A stretch of 64,000 bases of DNA, taken from Azophilus sp965220835. GTDB taxonomy: Bacteria; Pseudomonadota; Gammaproteobacteria; Pseudomonadales; Azotimanducaceae. Location of the stretch: contig OZ244842.1 of assembly GCA_965220835.1 (NCBI GenBank), forward strand, positions 806,001 through 870,000, given 5' to 3'. A program made the translations under genes and the position numbers. Positions 43,741 through 52,344 of this stretch are shown here, piece by piece (the first letter of the stretch is position 1; each line of letters opens with the position of its first letter). Under the pieces are notes generated by a model, which saw only the letters and a list, made by a program, of their open reading frames with translations, was not told the DNA's origin and did not search any database.

Positions 43741-44229
43741 GAGGTGTTCCGCTGTCGGCTCGAGGGCGCCCCGCCCTCGCTCCAATCAGGACCGTGCTTT
43801 GGAGTTCTAGCGCCAAACTATGGATGATGCTCCCGCGCATGTCCATGTTGGCGGACTCGCTGCAAACTGCCATTGTGCTTGGCCATGCGAGTTCCACCCC
43901 GCTGCACCGAGCCGCGGACGTGCAGGAAACCAAGCCCACTGGGAGAGAACCGGCCTGCGGTGCCAGCATCCGACTTGCCGAATGGCGCACCAGGCGGAGG
44001 CGCTTACCGCAACGACGGGCGCAGGCACGAGCCTCAACAGCGCCATTCGGCAAGTCGGATGCTGGCACCGCAGGCCGGTTCTCGGAGCCGGATCGGAGGA
44101 ACAACTCCTTCCCTAAGTGAGTGGCTTGAATTCATTAACTTGCGAATTGGTTTCGTGGCAGAACAGCCGCGACGAAAAGTTGATTTTTGTGCGATGATTC
44201 GAAGGACGTCAACCACTGCACTGTGCGCC
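43741..44229. other. 489-bp spacer before the A2M gene, containing a long inverted repeat
   Basis: The spacer holds no gene I can support; several short frames cross the repeat symmetrically on both strands and are artefacts. It separates divergent units, so both promoters must lie here. AT-richer DNA (TTCATTAACTTGCGAATTGG) near 44,130-44,150 may include the A2M promoter. Confidence 0.5.
43945..44083. repeat. Perfect 44-bp inverted repeat with 51-bp spacer
   Basis: 43945-43988 is the exact reverse complement of 44040-44083, separated by 51 bp. Each arm begins GAGAACCGGCC and reaches GAATGGCGC at the inner end. As RNA or single-stranded DNA it forms a very stable hairpin. It may be a miniature inverted-repeat element or fold-back repeat; no target-site duplication is obvious by eye. 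Confidence 0.9.
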
Positions 44230-47200
44230 ATGAAGCGAACGCCCGCCATCCTCGCGCTCATCCTAGCAAGCTTGTTTTGCCTGCCTGCGGCAGGTCAGGA
44301 AAGCCCATTGCCCGACCGGCGGGGCATTGCCAAGGCCGGTGAGGACTTGATTGGCCCGCAGCTTGAGTCGATCAAGTACACCTTTTTCCAAACCTGTTGG
44401 CAGGCCTGTACCGAAAACGCCGCCTGCGCGGCCTTGACCTTCAACTTTCGCAACAAGGTCTGTCTTCTGAAGTCCAGCGTGGACCGAACCGAGCCTCGGG
44501 AGGGCATCACTTCGGTGCGCATGATCGAAACGCCTGATGCCCAGCATGAACGGGCCAACAAACGGTTGCGCGACCTAGCTTTTCTTTCCGAAAAGGAAGT
44601 CGCTGAAGCTCGGGATTTCGCGCTCAGCCTGAGCTCACGGGTGGCTGCGACGGAAGATGGCTTGGAAGCGCTGAAACGGCAGGCGGTCGCAGCCGAGGAT
44701 TTTGGCAACATGAGGGTTGCGGCGCAGCACTTCGGTGTGGCCGCCATGCTGTCCGATAGCCCTGAAGCGTGGCTCGACCTGTCGCGGGCTTTGGCGAAAA
44801 TCGAAGTTGACACCTACTACGAAGAGCGGGAACTGAAAGACGAGGCCCTGTTCGCGGCGGTGAACGCCTACTTGCGCGCTGACGGCCGCTCGGCTCGCGC
44901 TTCCGCGTTGGTGACGCTGGCGCGGCGGCTTGAGGATGATCGGCGTGGCGACGACATGATCGCCGCTTTGCGGTTAAGCCAAAGGCTGGCGCCGCGTCGA
45001 TCCACAAAGGAGTATCTCAACCACGCCCTGGACGCTTACGGCTTTCGGTTGGTTGAGCACAAGGTGGATGACAAGCCCGCCATTCCTCGGCTGTGCTTGC
45101 AGTTTTCCGAGGAGCTTCGCCAAGACGCCGATTACGCGCCCTATGTCCGGGTTCGCGATCAAGATCGCTTGCCCGTTGAGGTTGAAGGCAGCCAGCTGTG
45201 CGTCGGCGGCTTGCGGCACGGCCAACGCTACGAAGTGCTGGTTCGCGCGGGCTTTCCCTCTGGCCAAGGGGAGCGCCTGCGCACTGCCCATGAACTGCGA
45301 ATCTACGTCCGCGACCGTCCCCCTTCGGTGCGCTTCAAGGACCGCGCCTATGTGCTGCCGAAGAGCGTCGGCTCCGCCATTCCGGTGGTCACCGAAAACG
45401 TGGATGAACTGGTCATCGCAGTTCATCGCGTCGGGCCGCGCAACTTGGTGACTGCCATTCGGGACAGTGTGTTTGACCGGCCGTTGTCGGGGTGGGATGA
45501 GGAACGGCTCAAGAAACGAATGGGAAAGTCGGTGTGGACTGGCTTCGCCGAGGTGGGCGGGCCACGCAATGAGGAAGTCATCACGGAATTGCCGATGGGT
45601 GAGGCGGTCGTGGACTTTGAGCCGGGCGTCTACGCGTTAACTGCCCGATTGCCGGGAAAGGAAGATCGTTGGACGGAGGCCGCCACGCAGTGGTTCGTGG
45701 TCACTGACTTGGCCTTGGCATCCATGAGCGCCGCTGACGGCGTGCATGCCTTTGTGCGCGCACTGTCCACCGCCGAACCCGTGGTTGGCGCCAAGGTGCG
45801 CCTGATCGCCGCCAACAATGACGTTCTTGGCGAGGCACTGTCCGATGAAACGGGCTATGTGCACTTCGAATCCGGGCTGACACGGGGCGTAGGGGGCACC
45901 GCTCCAGCGCTGTTGGAAGCCGAAACCGGCACCGACTTCACCTTTCTGGATCTCGCCAAGCCCGGCTTTGACCTTTCCGACCGCGGCGTGCAGGGTCGCC
46001 CGGCGCCCGGTCCAGTGGACGTTTTCGCTGCCACCGACCGCGGCGTCTATCGGCCCGGGGAAGTGGTGCACTTGACCGTGCTGGCGCGTGATGCCCGCGC
46101 TAGCGGCATTGAATCGCTGCCATTGACGCTGGTGGCGGTCCGGCCTGACGGCGTTGAGCACCTGCGCACAGTGCTGGAAGACCAAGGTGCTGGCGGACGC
46201 GTGCACGACTTGGCATTGAGCGCGAGCGCGCCGCGGGGCACTTGGACACTCAAATTGCATGCCGACCCTGATGCCGCGGCGCTGGCCAAGCAGACTTTCC
46301 TGGTCGAGGATTTCGTGCCCGAGCGCATTGAGTTGGACCTCGCCGCTGCTAAAGGCATGATCGATGCCCGCAATCCGTTCCACGTGGCGCTCCAAGCCCG
46401 CTATCTCTATGGACCGCCAGCCGCGGCACTGCCCATCACTGGCGAAGTGCGCGTGCGGACGGTGCGGGTTTTGCCTGGCTACCCCGGGTTCAGCTTCGGT
46501 TTGGCGGACGAGGAAGCCGTGGCGGTCGCCGAGCCCTTGCCGCCATCGAGTACCGACGATGCCGGCGCGGCGGAACTCGTTCTGCCGGTGCCTGCAAGCG
46601 AGGCCGTTACCCTGCCGCTTGAATTGACTGTAGGCGTTCAGGTCACGGACAGCTCCGCCCGCCCCGTGGAGCGCACCTTGACCCGGCCGCTTGCGCCAGG
46701 CGGCATCCGTCTGGGCATTCGCCCCTTGTTCGATGGCCAAGCCGAACCGGGTGGCCTTGCCCGATTTGAAGTGATCGCCATTGATGCCGATGGGAAGAGA
46801 ACCGCCTTGGATGGGGTCGATTGGTCACTTTCGAAAGTGACGACCCGATGGCAGTGGTACGCCCTGCGCGGCCGCTGGAACTGGGAGCCCGCCGTTGAGC
46901 GCACGCAAGTGGCCAACGGCAAAGTGGCCTTGGCGGAAGCCGGCGAGGTCATCCTGGAAGCAGCGGTTGAGCGAGGCGCCTATGAGCTAAAGCTCACCAA
47001 TGCGGACGGCGAGTTGACGGCGGCGTCGCTGCGCTTCAACGCCGGCTGGTACAACGCGGAAGGTGCACCGGACACGCCGGACATTCTGCCCCTTGGCCTT
47101 GACAAGCAAAGCTACCAGGTGGGCGAGTCCGTTGGCCTTCGGTTGTTGCCCCAGCATGCAGGCAAGATGCGCATCGCCGTGGTCAACGATGAACTGGTTG

Positions 47201-49686
47201 ACCTCAGGACTGTCGACGTCACCCCAGGCGAGACCTTGGTTCGAATTCCGGTTTCCGAGCGCTGGGGCACCGGCGCCTATGTGTCCGCCACCCTAATCCG
47301 GCCGCTGGACGCAGCGGCTGGGCGTGGCCCGACTCGCGCCATCGGGCTGACATGGGTGGCGGTTGAGCCGGGCGCTCAAGCGCTTGATGTGGACTTGTCT
47401 GCGCCGGCAACAGTGGTGCCGCGGCGTTCGTTCGACGCAGACCTGCAGATTGCCGGTTTGACCCCAGGCGACACCGCCTATGTCACGGTCTCCGCCGTGG
47501 ATGTGGGCATACTCAACATCACTGAGTTCGAAACGCCGGATCCGCAACGGCACTATTTTGGGCAGCGGGCCTTGGGCGTGGAAATGCGCGACCTGTACGG
47601 TCGGTTGATACAGGGTGGCGAGGGCCAGCAAGGCCGAATGCGTTCGGGTGGTGATGCGCGGATGCAGTTGCCCGCTTGGGCGATTCCGGGTGAAGTGCTG
47701 ATGGCTGAATTCTCAGGCTTGGTCCAGGTGGGCGCGGATGGCCGCGTGGCTGTGCCGATTAGCGTGCCGGATTTCAACGGCAGGGTGCGGGTCACGGCGC
47801 TGGCTTGGACCAAGACCGCCTTGGGCAGCGCCTCCAAAGACGTCATCGTGCGCGACTCCATTGTGGTTTCCACCGCCTTGCCGCGCTTTCTGGCGGTTGG
47901 CGACAGCAGTCGATTGGGCATCGATGTCGCCCATACTAGTGGTCCATCTGGCTCCATTCAGGTGCGTGTTGAGGCGGACTCCGGCCTTGTTGTCGCAGGG
48001 GAGGCCAATCAGGCCGTCGAGTTGCTCGACGGGGAACGGAAGCATCTGTTGTTTCCCATCAGCGCGGTTGCGACCGGCGATGCCCAACTGCGCATCAGCA
48101 CGTTGCTGCCTGACGGGGAGACCTTGCGCAAGACCATCACCCTGCCGGTTCGCCGCAACGACCCTGAAATCGTCCAGAGCACGCCGCTGTCGCTTGCCCC
48201 GGGAGGGCGGCTGGTTGTTGACCGCAGCACCTTCGCCGGCTTGATGCCGGATTCGGGCGTTGCAACCCTGAGTGTTGGCGGGGCGTCATGGTTGGACGTT
48301 GCGAGCCTGCTCCAAGCCTCGGACAGCTACCGCTACAACTGCACTGAGCAAGTTACGTCCAAAGCGTTGGCCTTGATTTACTTTGATGAAGCGGCTGCGG
48401 CGATGACGCGCCACGGGCAACCTTCACCCGAGGAAAGAGTGGAACAGGCCATTGCCAAGGTATTGGCCAACCAGTCCTCCAACGGGTCATTTGGCCTCTG
48501 GCAGCCTGGTCGCGACAGTCTTTGGCTGGATGCCTATGTGACGGATTTCCTCAGCCGCGCCCAGAGCCGGGGCTTCGTGGTTCCCGACGTCGCGTTTGGC
48601 AATGCGCTGGACAACCTCCGCAATTCCCTGAACTATGGCCAGAGCTTTGAGCATGGCGGCGTGGACATCGCCTATGCCCTAATGGTGTTGGCGCGTGAGG
48701 GTTTGGCCTCCATTGGCGACTTGCGCTACTACGCCATGGTCCGGGAGGACGACTTCGCGACGCCAATGGCCAAGGCGCAATTGGGCGCGGCTTTGGCCCA
48801 TTATGGCGAGAAGGCCCTGTCTGAAGAGATGTTCACAGCGGCTTTGCGCCAAGCGTTGAGCGTCCAACCGGAGACCCGGGGATGGCGGCTGGACTACGGC
48901 TCGGACCTGCGCGACGGAGCAGCGGTGCTGGCGCTCGCGTCGGAGGCGCGTTCCGCGGTCGTCGAAGATGCGGGACGCTTGATGGACGCTCTGGCCGCTC
49001 GCCAGCACCGTTGGATTTCGCCGCAGGAAAGAGCCTGGCTGCTTATGGCTGCCCATGCGCTTGCGCAAACCGGTGGCGAGGGCCTGCACATCGACGGCCA
49101 AGCCGTGGCGCCAGGCGCCCCTCTCAGGTTTGAGGAAGCGGCCATCGGTGATGGAAGTGTTGTCATCGAGAACCGTTCGCGGCAAAGAAAACCCGCGCTG
49201 CTGACCACGGCGGGCGTTCCTGCCGAGGGACAGCCAGCTGGCGGCGAGGGCTATCGGCTGCAGCGGGAGTACTTCACCTTGCAAGGCGTGCCTGCCTCAC
49301 CTGACGCGGTTGAGCAGAACGACCGATTGGTGGTGGTCCTGACGGTGCAGCCTGAGCAAGCGCGGCGGGCGCGGCTGATGATTGACGACCCGCTGCCGGC
49401 GGGTTTCGAAATCGACAATCCCAGTCTGGTGTCTTCCGGCAATGTGGACGGTCTAGGTTGGCTGGACCAACGCCGGGACGTGGCGCAGGTTCAGTTCCTG
49501 GACGAGCGATTCACGGCGGCCATTGACCATGAGGGTAGCCGCAGCGTGCGTTTGGCGTACATTGTGCGGGCCGTGTCGCCAGGGCAGTTCCATCATCCCG
49601 CCGGCGTCGTTCTGGACATGTACCGGCCGGAGTTTCGTGCCTGGACGGACCGCGGCCGGGTTGAGGTGTCCGGCGCACTGGACTGA
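44230..49686 (+). CDS. yfhM: Bacterial alpha-2-macroglobulin with N-terminal PAN/apple domain
   Basis: An 1818-residue periplasmic protease trap. A signal peptide (1-23) is followed by a cysteine-rich PAN/apple-like segment with CWQACTENAACAALTFN (near 57-74), a helical region, macroglobulin domains, the GVYRPGEVVHL strand of the MG family near 607, and a thioester motif C-T-E-Q at 1371-1374 in YRYNCTEQVTSK. The thioester can bind attacking proteases covalently. The ATG at 44194 is an alternative start. pbpC follows by one base, the classical pair. I see no lipobox, so membrane anchoring is unclear. Confidence 0.92.
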   Translation: MKRTPAILALILASLFCLPAAGQESPLPDRRGIAKAGEDLIGPQLESIKYTFFQTCWQACTENAACAALTFNFRNKVCLLKSSVDRTEPREGITSVRMIETPDAQHERANKRLRDLAFLSEKEVAEARDFALSLSSRVAATEDGLEALKRQAVAAEDFGNMRVAAQHFGVAAMLSDSPEAWLDLSRALAKIEVDTYYEERELKDEALFAAVNAYLRADGRSARASALVTLARRLEDDRRGDDMIAALRLSQRLAPRRSTKEYLNHALDAYGFRLVEHKVDDKPAIPRLCLQFSEELRQDADYAPYVRVRDQDRLPVEVEGSQLCVGGLRHGQRYEVLVRAGFPSGQGERLRTAHELRIYVRDRPPSVRFKDRAYVLPKSVGSAIPVVTENVDELVIAVHRVGPRNLVTAIRDSVFDRPLSGWDEERLKKRMGKSVWTGFAEVGGPRNEEVITELPMGEAVVDFEPGVYALTARLPGKEDRWTEAATQWFVVTDLALASMSAADGVHAFVRALSTAEPVVGAKVRLIAANNDVLGEALSDETGYVHFESGLTRGVGGTAPALLEAETGTDFTFLDLAKPGFDLSDRGVQGRPAPGPVDVFAATDRGVYRPGEVVHLTVLARDARASGIESLPLTLVAVRPDGVEHLRTVLEDQGAGGRVHDLALSASAPRGTWTLKLHADPDAAALAKQTFLVEDFVPERIELDLAAAKGMIDARNPFHVALQARYLYGPPAAALPITGEVRVRTVRVLPGYPGFSFGLADEEAVAVAEPLPPSSTDDAGAAELVLPVPASEAVTLPLELTVGVQVTDSSARPVERTLTRPLAPGGIRLGIRPLFDGQAEPGGLARFEVIAIDADGKRTALDGVDWSLSKVTTRWQWYALRGRWNWEPAVERTQVANGKVALAEAGEVILEAAVERGAYELKLTNADGELTAASLRFNAGWYNAEGAPDTPDILPLGLDKQSYQVGESVGLRLLPQHAGKMRIAVVNDELVDLRTVDVTPGETLVRIPVSERWGTGAYVSATLIRPLDAAAGRGPTRAIGLTWVAVEPGAQALDVDLSAPATVVPRRSFDADLQIAGLTPGDTAYVTVSAVDVGILNITEFETPDPQRHYFGQRALGVEMRDLYGRLIQGGEGQQGRMRSGGDARMQLPAWAIPGEVLMAEFSGLVQVGADGRVAVPISVPDFNGRVRVTALAWTKTALGSASKDVIVRDSIVVSTALPRFLAVGDSSRLGIDVAHTSGPSGSIQVRVEADSGLVVAGEANQAVELLDGERKHLLFPISAVATGDAQLRISTLLPDGETLRKTITLPVRRNDPEIVQSTPLSLAPGGRLVVDRSTFAGLMPDSGVATLSVGGASWLDVASLLQASDSYRYNCTEQVTSKALALIYFDEAAAAMTRHGQPSPEERVEQAIAKVLANQSSNGSFGLWQPGRDSLWLDAYVTDFLSRAQSRGFVVPDVAFGNALDNLRNSLNYGQSFEHGGVDIAYALMVLAREGLASIGDLRYYAMVREDDFATPMAKAQLGAALAHYGEKALSEEMFTAALRQALSVQPETRGWRLDYGSDLRDGAAVLALASEARSAVVEDAGRLMDALAARQHRWISPQERAWLLMAAHALAQTGGEGLHIDGQAVAPGAPLRFEEAAIGDGSVVIENRSRQRKPALLTTAGVPAEGQPAGGEGYRLQREYFTLQGVPASPDAVEQNDRLVVVLTVQPEQARRARLMIDDPLPAGFEIDNPSLVSSGNVDGLGWLDQRRDVAQVQFLDERFTAAIDHEGSRSVRLAYIVRAVSPGQFHHPAGVVLDMYRPEFRAWTDRGRVEVSGALD

Positions 49687-49687
49687 C

Positions 49688-51727
49688 ATGCTGATTCTCC
49701 ATCGGCTGGTGCGCATCGGCTTGATCACGTCGATTGCGTCGGCTGCGGCTTGGCTGTGCTTCGAGGTTTGGGTGCGCTCGGCCAGCCTGCCGCCGCTGGT
49801 TCCCGATACGTCCGCCACTGTGGTCGACCGGCATGGCCGCCTGCTGCGCGCCTACCAGGTTGCCGATGGCCGTTGGCGGCTGCCGGTCGACGTTGAGCAG
49901 GTGGACCAAGGCTACATCGCCCAATTGATCGCCTATGAAGATCGGCGCTTCTGGCAGCATGCGGGGGTTGACGGTTGGGCGTTGCTACGGGCTGCCGGCC
50001 AAGCTTTGACCCGTGGACGGCTGCAGTCCGGCGCTTCGACGCTGTCCATGCAAGCGGTGCGGCTTTTGACCGGCGAACCGACCCGTTCCTTGTCGGGCAA
50101 GCTGCGCCAGATCAGGTTCGCGTTGGCCCTTGAGCGCCAACTGACCAAGCCCCAAGTGCTGGCGTTGTATCTGACCTTGGCGCCATTCGGCGGCAATGTG
50201 GAGGGCGTGCGAGCTGCCGCCCTGACTTGGTTTGCCAAGGAGCCGCAGCGGTTGACGCCTGCTCAGGCGGCCTTGCTGGTGGCTTTGCCGCAGGCGCCTG
50301 CGTGGCGCCGTCCTGACCGCCATCCACAGGCAGCGCGCCGGGCTCGTGATCGGGTCCTCGCCAGCTCGGTGGCGGTGGGTGCGTTGAGCGCGGAGCAGGC
50401 GGCGGCAGCTCGCTCGGAGAGGCTGCCTGACCAACGCCACGCCTTTCCCCAACACGGCGTCCACTTGGCCGATCGTTTGCGTCAGGCACGGCCCGCTAAG
50501 GCCGAGTTGCGGACCACCATTGATCGTGATGTTCAAGCGCGCATCGAACGGCTGCTGGCGGACTCCGTGCAGCAGTTCCCGCGTGCGATGTCGGGCGCCA
50601 TCTTGGTTGCGGACCACGGCTCCGGCGAAATTCTGGCGTCGGTGGGCTCGCCCGGTTTGGTTGACGATGCGCGTGAGGGGTTCAACGACATGACCTTGGC
50701 CGTTCGGTCCCCGGGTTCGCTGCTCAAGCCGCTCATCTATGGAATGGCGTTCACCGAGGGTCTCGCACACCCGGAGAGCCTGATCGAGGATCGTCCCACG
50801 GCATTCGGAATCTACGAGCCGACCAACTTCGACGAGCAGTTTCGTGGGGCAGTCTCCGTTCGCCGGGCGTTGCAGCAGTCGCGCAACGTGCCGGCCGTGG
50901 TGCTGCTCGATGCCCTCGGCCCAACGCGATTCATGTCCCGAATCCGCCGTTCCGGCGTAGCGCCCGTGGTACCTCAAGGGGGCGCGAATCTAGCCATCGG
51001 TCTTGGCGGCCTCGGCATGCGCCTTTTGGACCTCGTCACCGTTTACACGGCGTTTGCCCGTGACGGCGGGGCGATTCCGTTGGTCGCAGAACCAAGGCGA
51101 GCCTTGGCGCCCGACGTCTCGCTGATGTCGCCGGTGGCCGCTTGGCAAGTCACTGACATCCTGGCCGGGGTGCGCGCGCCTTCCGGCGCATTGAACGGCC
51201 AGTTGGCGTTCAAGACGGGCACCTCTTACGGCTACCGTGACGCTTGGGCGATCGGCTATGACGGACGACACGTTGTCGGTGTATGGGTGGGAAGGGCGGA
51301 TGCCGCGCCCGTGCCGGGCATTACCGGCCTCAAGTCAGCCGCACCTTTGTTGTTTGCCGCGTTTGCGCGCTTGAAGCCGGCACTGGAGCCCTTTGCGCCA
51401 GCGCCGCCAGGCATTCTGGTGGCTGAAAACTGGGAATTGCCTCAACCCCTGCGACGGGTCACGGGCCGTCGTGGCCAACGGCCCAGCTCTGGGCCGGAAA
51501 TTGCCTTCCCACCAGACAGAGCTCGAGTTGACAGCGCGGGTGGACGGCTTGCGCTCAAGGTTCGCAATGGGGTGCCGCCCTTCACTTGGTTGGTCAACGG
51601 CCGTCCAGTGGCGACTGCCACGCTTGACCGCCGAAGCAGCTGGCTTGTGGACAGCGCGGGATTTGCGCTGATCGCGGTGGTTGATTCCCGTGGGTCGGCA
51701 GCGCGGGTCAACGTGGTCCTGCAGTGA
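49688..51727 (+). CDS. pbpC: Penicillin-binding protein 1C
   Basis: A 679-residue bifunctional peptidoglycan synthase. It has a membrane anchor (8-27), GT51 glycosyltransferase motif IAYEDRRFWQHAGVD near 80-95 and GASTLSMQ, a transpeptidase with SxxK in SPGSLLKPL (Ser near 344), SRN near 397 and KTG in FKTGTS near 509, and a C-terminal BiPBP domain (about 615-679). It repairs wall damage, while the coupled A2M blocks the invading protease. Confidence 0.95.
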   Translation: MLILHRLVRIGLITSIASAAAWLCFEVWVRSASLPPLVPDTSATVVDRHGRLLRAYQVADGRWRLPVDVEQVDQGYIAQLIAYEDRRFWQHAGVDGWALLRAAGQALTRGRLQSGASTLSMQAVRLLTGEPTRSLSGKLRQIRFALALERQLTKPQVLALYLTLAPFGGNVEGVRAAALTWFAKEPQRLTPAQAALLVALPQAPAWRRPDRHPQAARRARDRVLASSVAVGALSAEQAAAARSERLPDQRHAFPQHGVHLADRLRQARPAKAELRTTIDRDVQARIERLLADSVQQFPRAMSGAILVADHGSGEILASVGSPGLVDDAREGFNDMTLAVRSPGSLLKPLIYGMAFTEGLAHPESLIEDRPTAFGIYEPTNFDEQFRGAVSVRRALQQSRNVPAVVLLDALGPTRFMSRIRRSGVAPVVPQGGANLAIGLGGLGMRLLDLVTVYTAFARDGGAIPLVAEPRRALAPDVSLMSPVAAWQVTDILAGVRAPSGALNGQLAFKTGTSYGYRDAWAIGYDGRHVVGVWVGRADAAPVPGITGLKSAAPLLFAAFARLKPALEPFAPAPPGILVAENWELPQPLRRVTGRRGQRPSSGPEIAFPPDRARVDSAGGRLALKVRNGVPPFTWLVNGRPVATATLDRRSSWLVDSAGFALIAVVDSRGSAARVNVVLQ

Positions 51728-51837
51728 CCCTTGCCAACCGGACGCGCCCCTTGCGTTCGCGTAACGGTCGGCTGAATCATGTTGAGCGCCCTTTTCCCGA
51801 ATTGCGGCCAATGGGGAAGCACAATTGGTTTATGCTG

Positions 51838-51866
51838 TGCGCAACCCGCCAAAGGCGCGTTGCGCA
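51838..51866 (+). promoter_or_regulatory. Strong hairpin abutting the ribosome site of the VOC gene
   Basis: TGCGCAAC (51838-51845) pairs with GTTGCGCA (51859-51866); four further pairs follow after one C-C mismatch, closing an AAA loop. The ribosome site AAGGAGG (51866-51872) begins at the last base of the stem. It could modulate translation or be a pbpC terminator without a T-tract. Confidence 0.5.
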
Positions 51867-51880
51867 AGGAGGAAGCACCG

Positions 51881-52333
51881 ATGATCGTAGGCATTCATCA
51901 TGTGGCGGTCGGGGTCCCGGATTTCGAACAGGGGCTTCGGTTCTACCGGGATCTGCTTGGGTTCGAAGTGGTTCAGGAGGGCGCTTGGGACGGCGACCAT
52001 CCCCTAGCCGACCAAGCCATTGGCTTGACCGAGACAGCCGCCCGCATGGCCATGCTGAAGGCGCCAAACGCCTTCGTGGAGTTGTGGGAGTACAGCCGCC
52101 CCGAGCCGGCCGATCACCGTCAGCGCCCCTGCGACTATGGCTATCCGCACTTTTGCCTGCAAGTGGACGGCATTGAAGCCGAGTACGAGCGTCTCAGCGC
52201 CGCCGGCATGGCGTTCGCGGGGCCGCCGGTGAACTTCGGCGGCGCCTCGGCCATCTACGGCAAGGACCCGTTCGGCAACATCATCGAACTCTACGAGATT
52301 CGCGACCCGGAAACCGCCCAGCTGGCGCGCTGA
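51881..52333 (+). CDS. VOC (glyoxalase-fold) family protein
   Basis: A 150-residue two-module VOC protein: IVGIHHVAVGVPDFEQGLRFYRDLLGF at the start with the metal-ligand His, FVELWEY with the Glu, YPHFCLQVDGIEAEY starting the second half, and DPFGNIIELYE near the end. The pattern His-Glu-His-Glu is intact, as in glyoxalase and epimerase relatives. The strong ribosome site AAGGAGG sets the ATG. Reaction unknown. Confidence 0.85.
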   Translation: MIVGIHHVAVGVPDFEQGLRFYRDLLGFEVVQEGAWDGDHPLADQAIGLTETAARMAMLKAPNAFVELWEYSRPEPADHRQRPCDYGYPHFCLQVDGIEAEYERLSAAGMAFAGPPVNFGGASAIYGKDPFGNIIELYEIRDPETAQLAR

Positions 52334-52344
52334 ATCAGGTCTTC

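Noticed and set aside
43794..44261. Short frames on both strands across the 44-bp inverted repeat
   Set aside because: They encode the same peptide in both directions because of the palindrome; no start signals.
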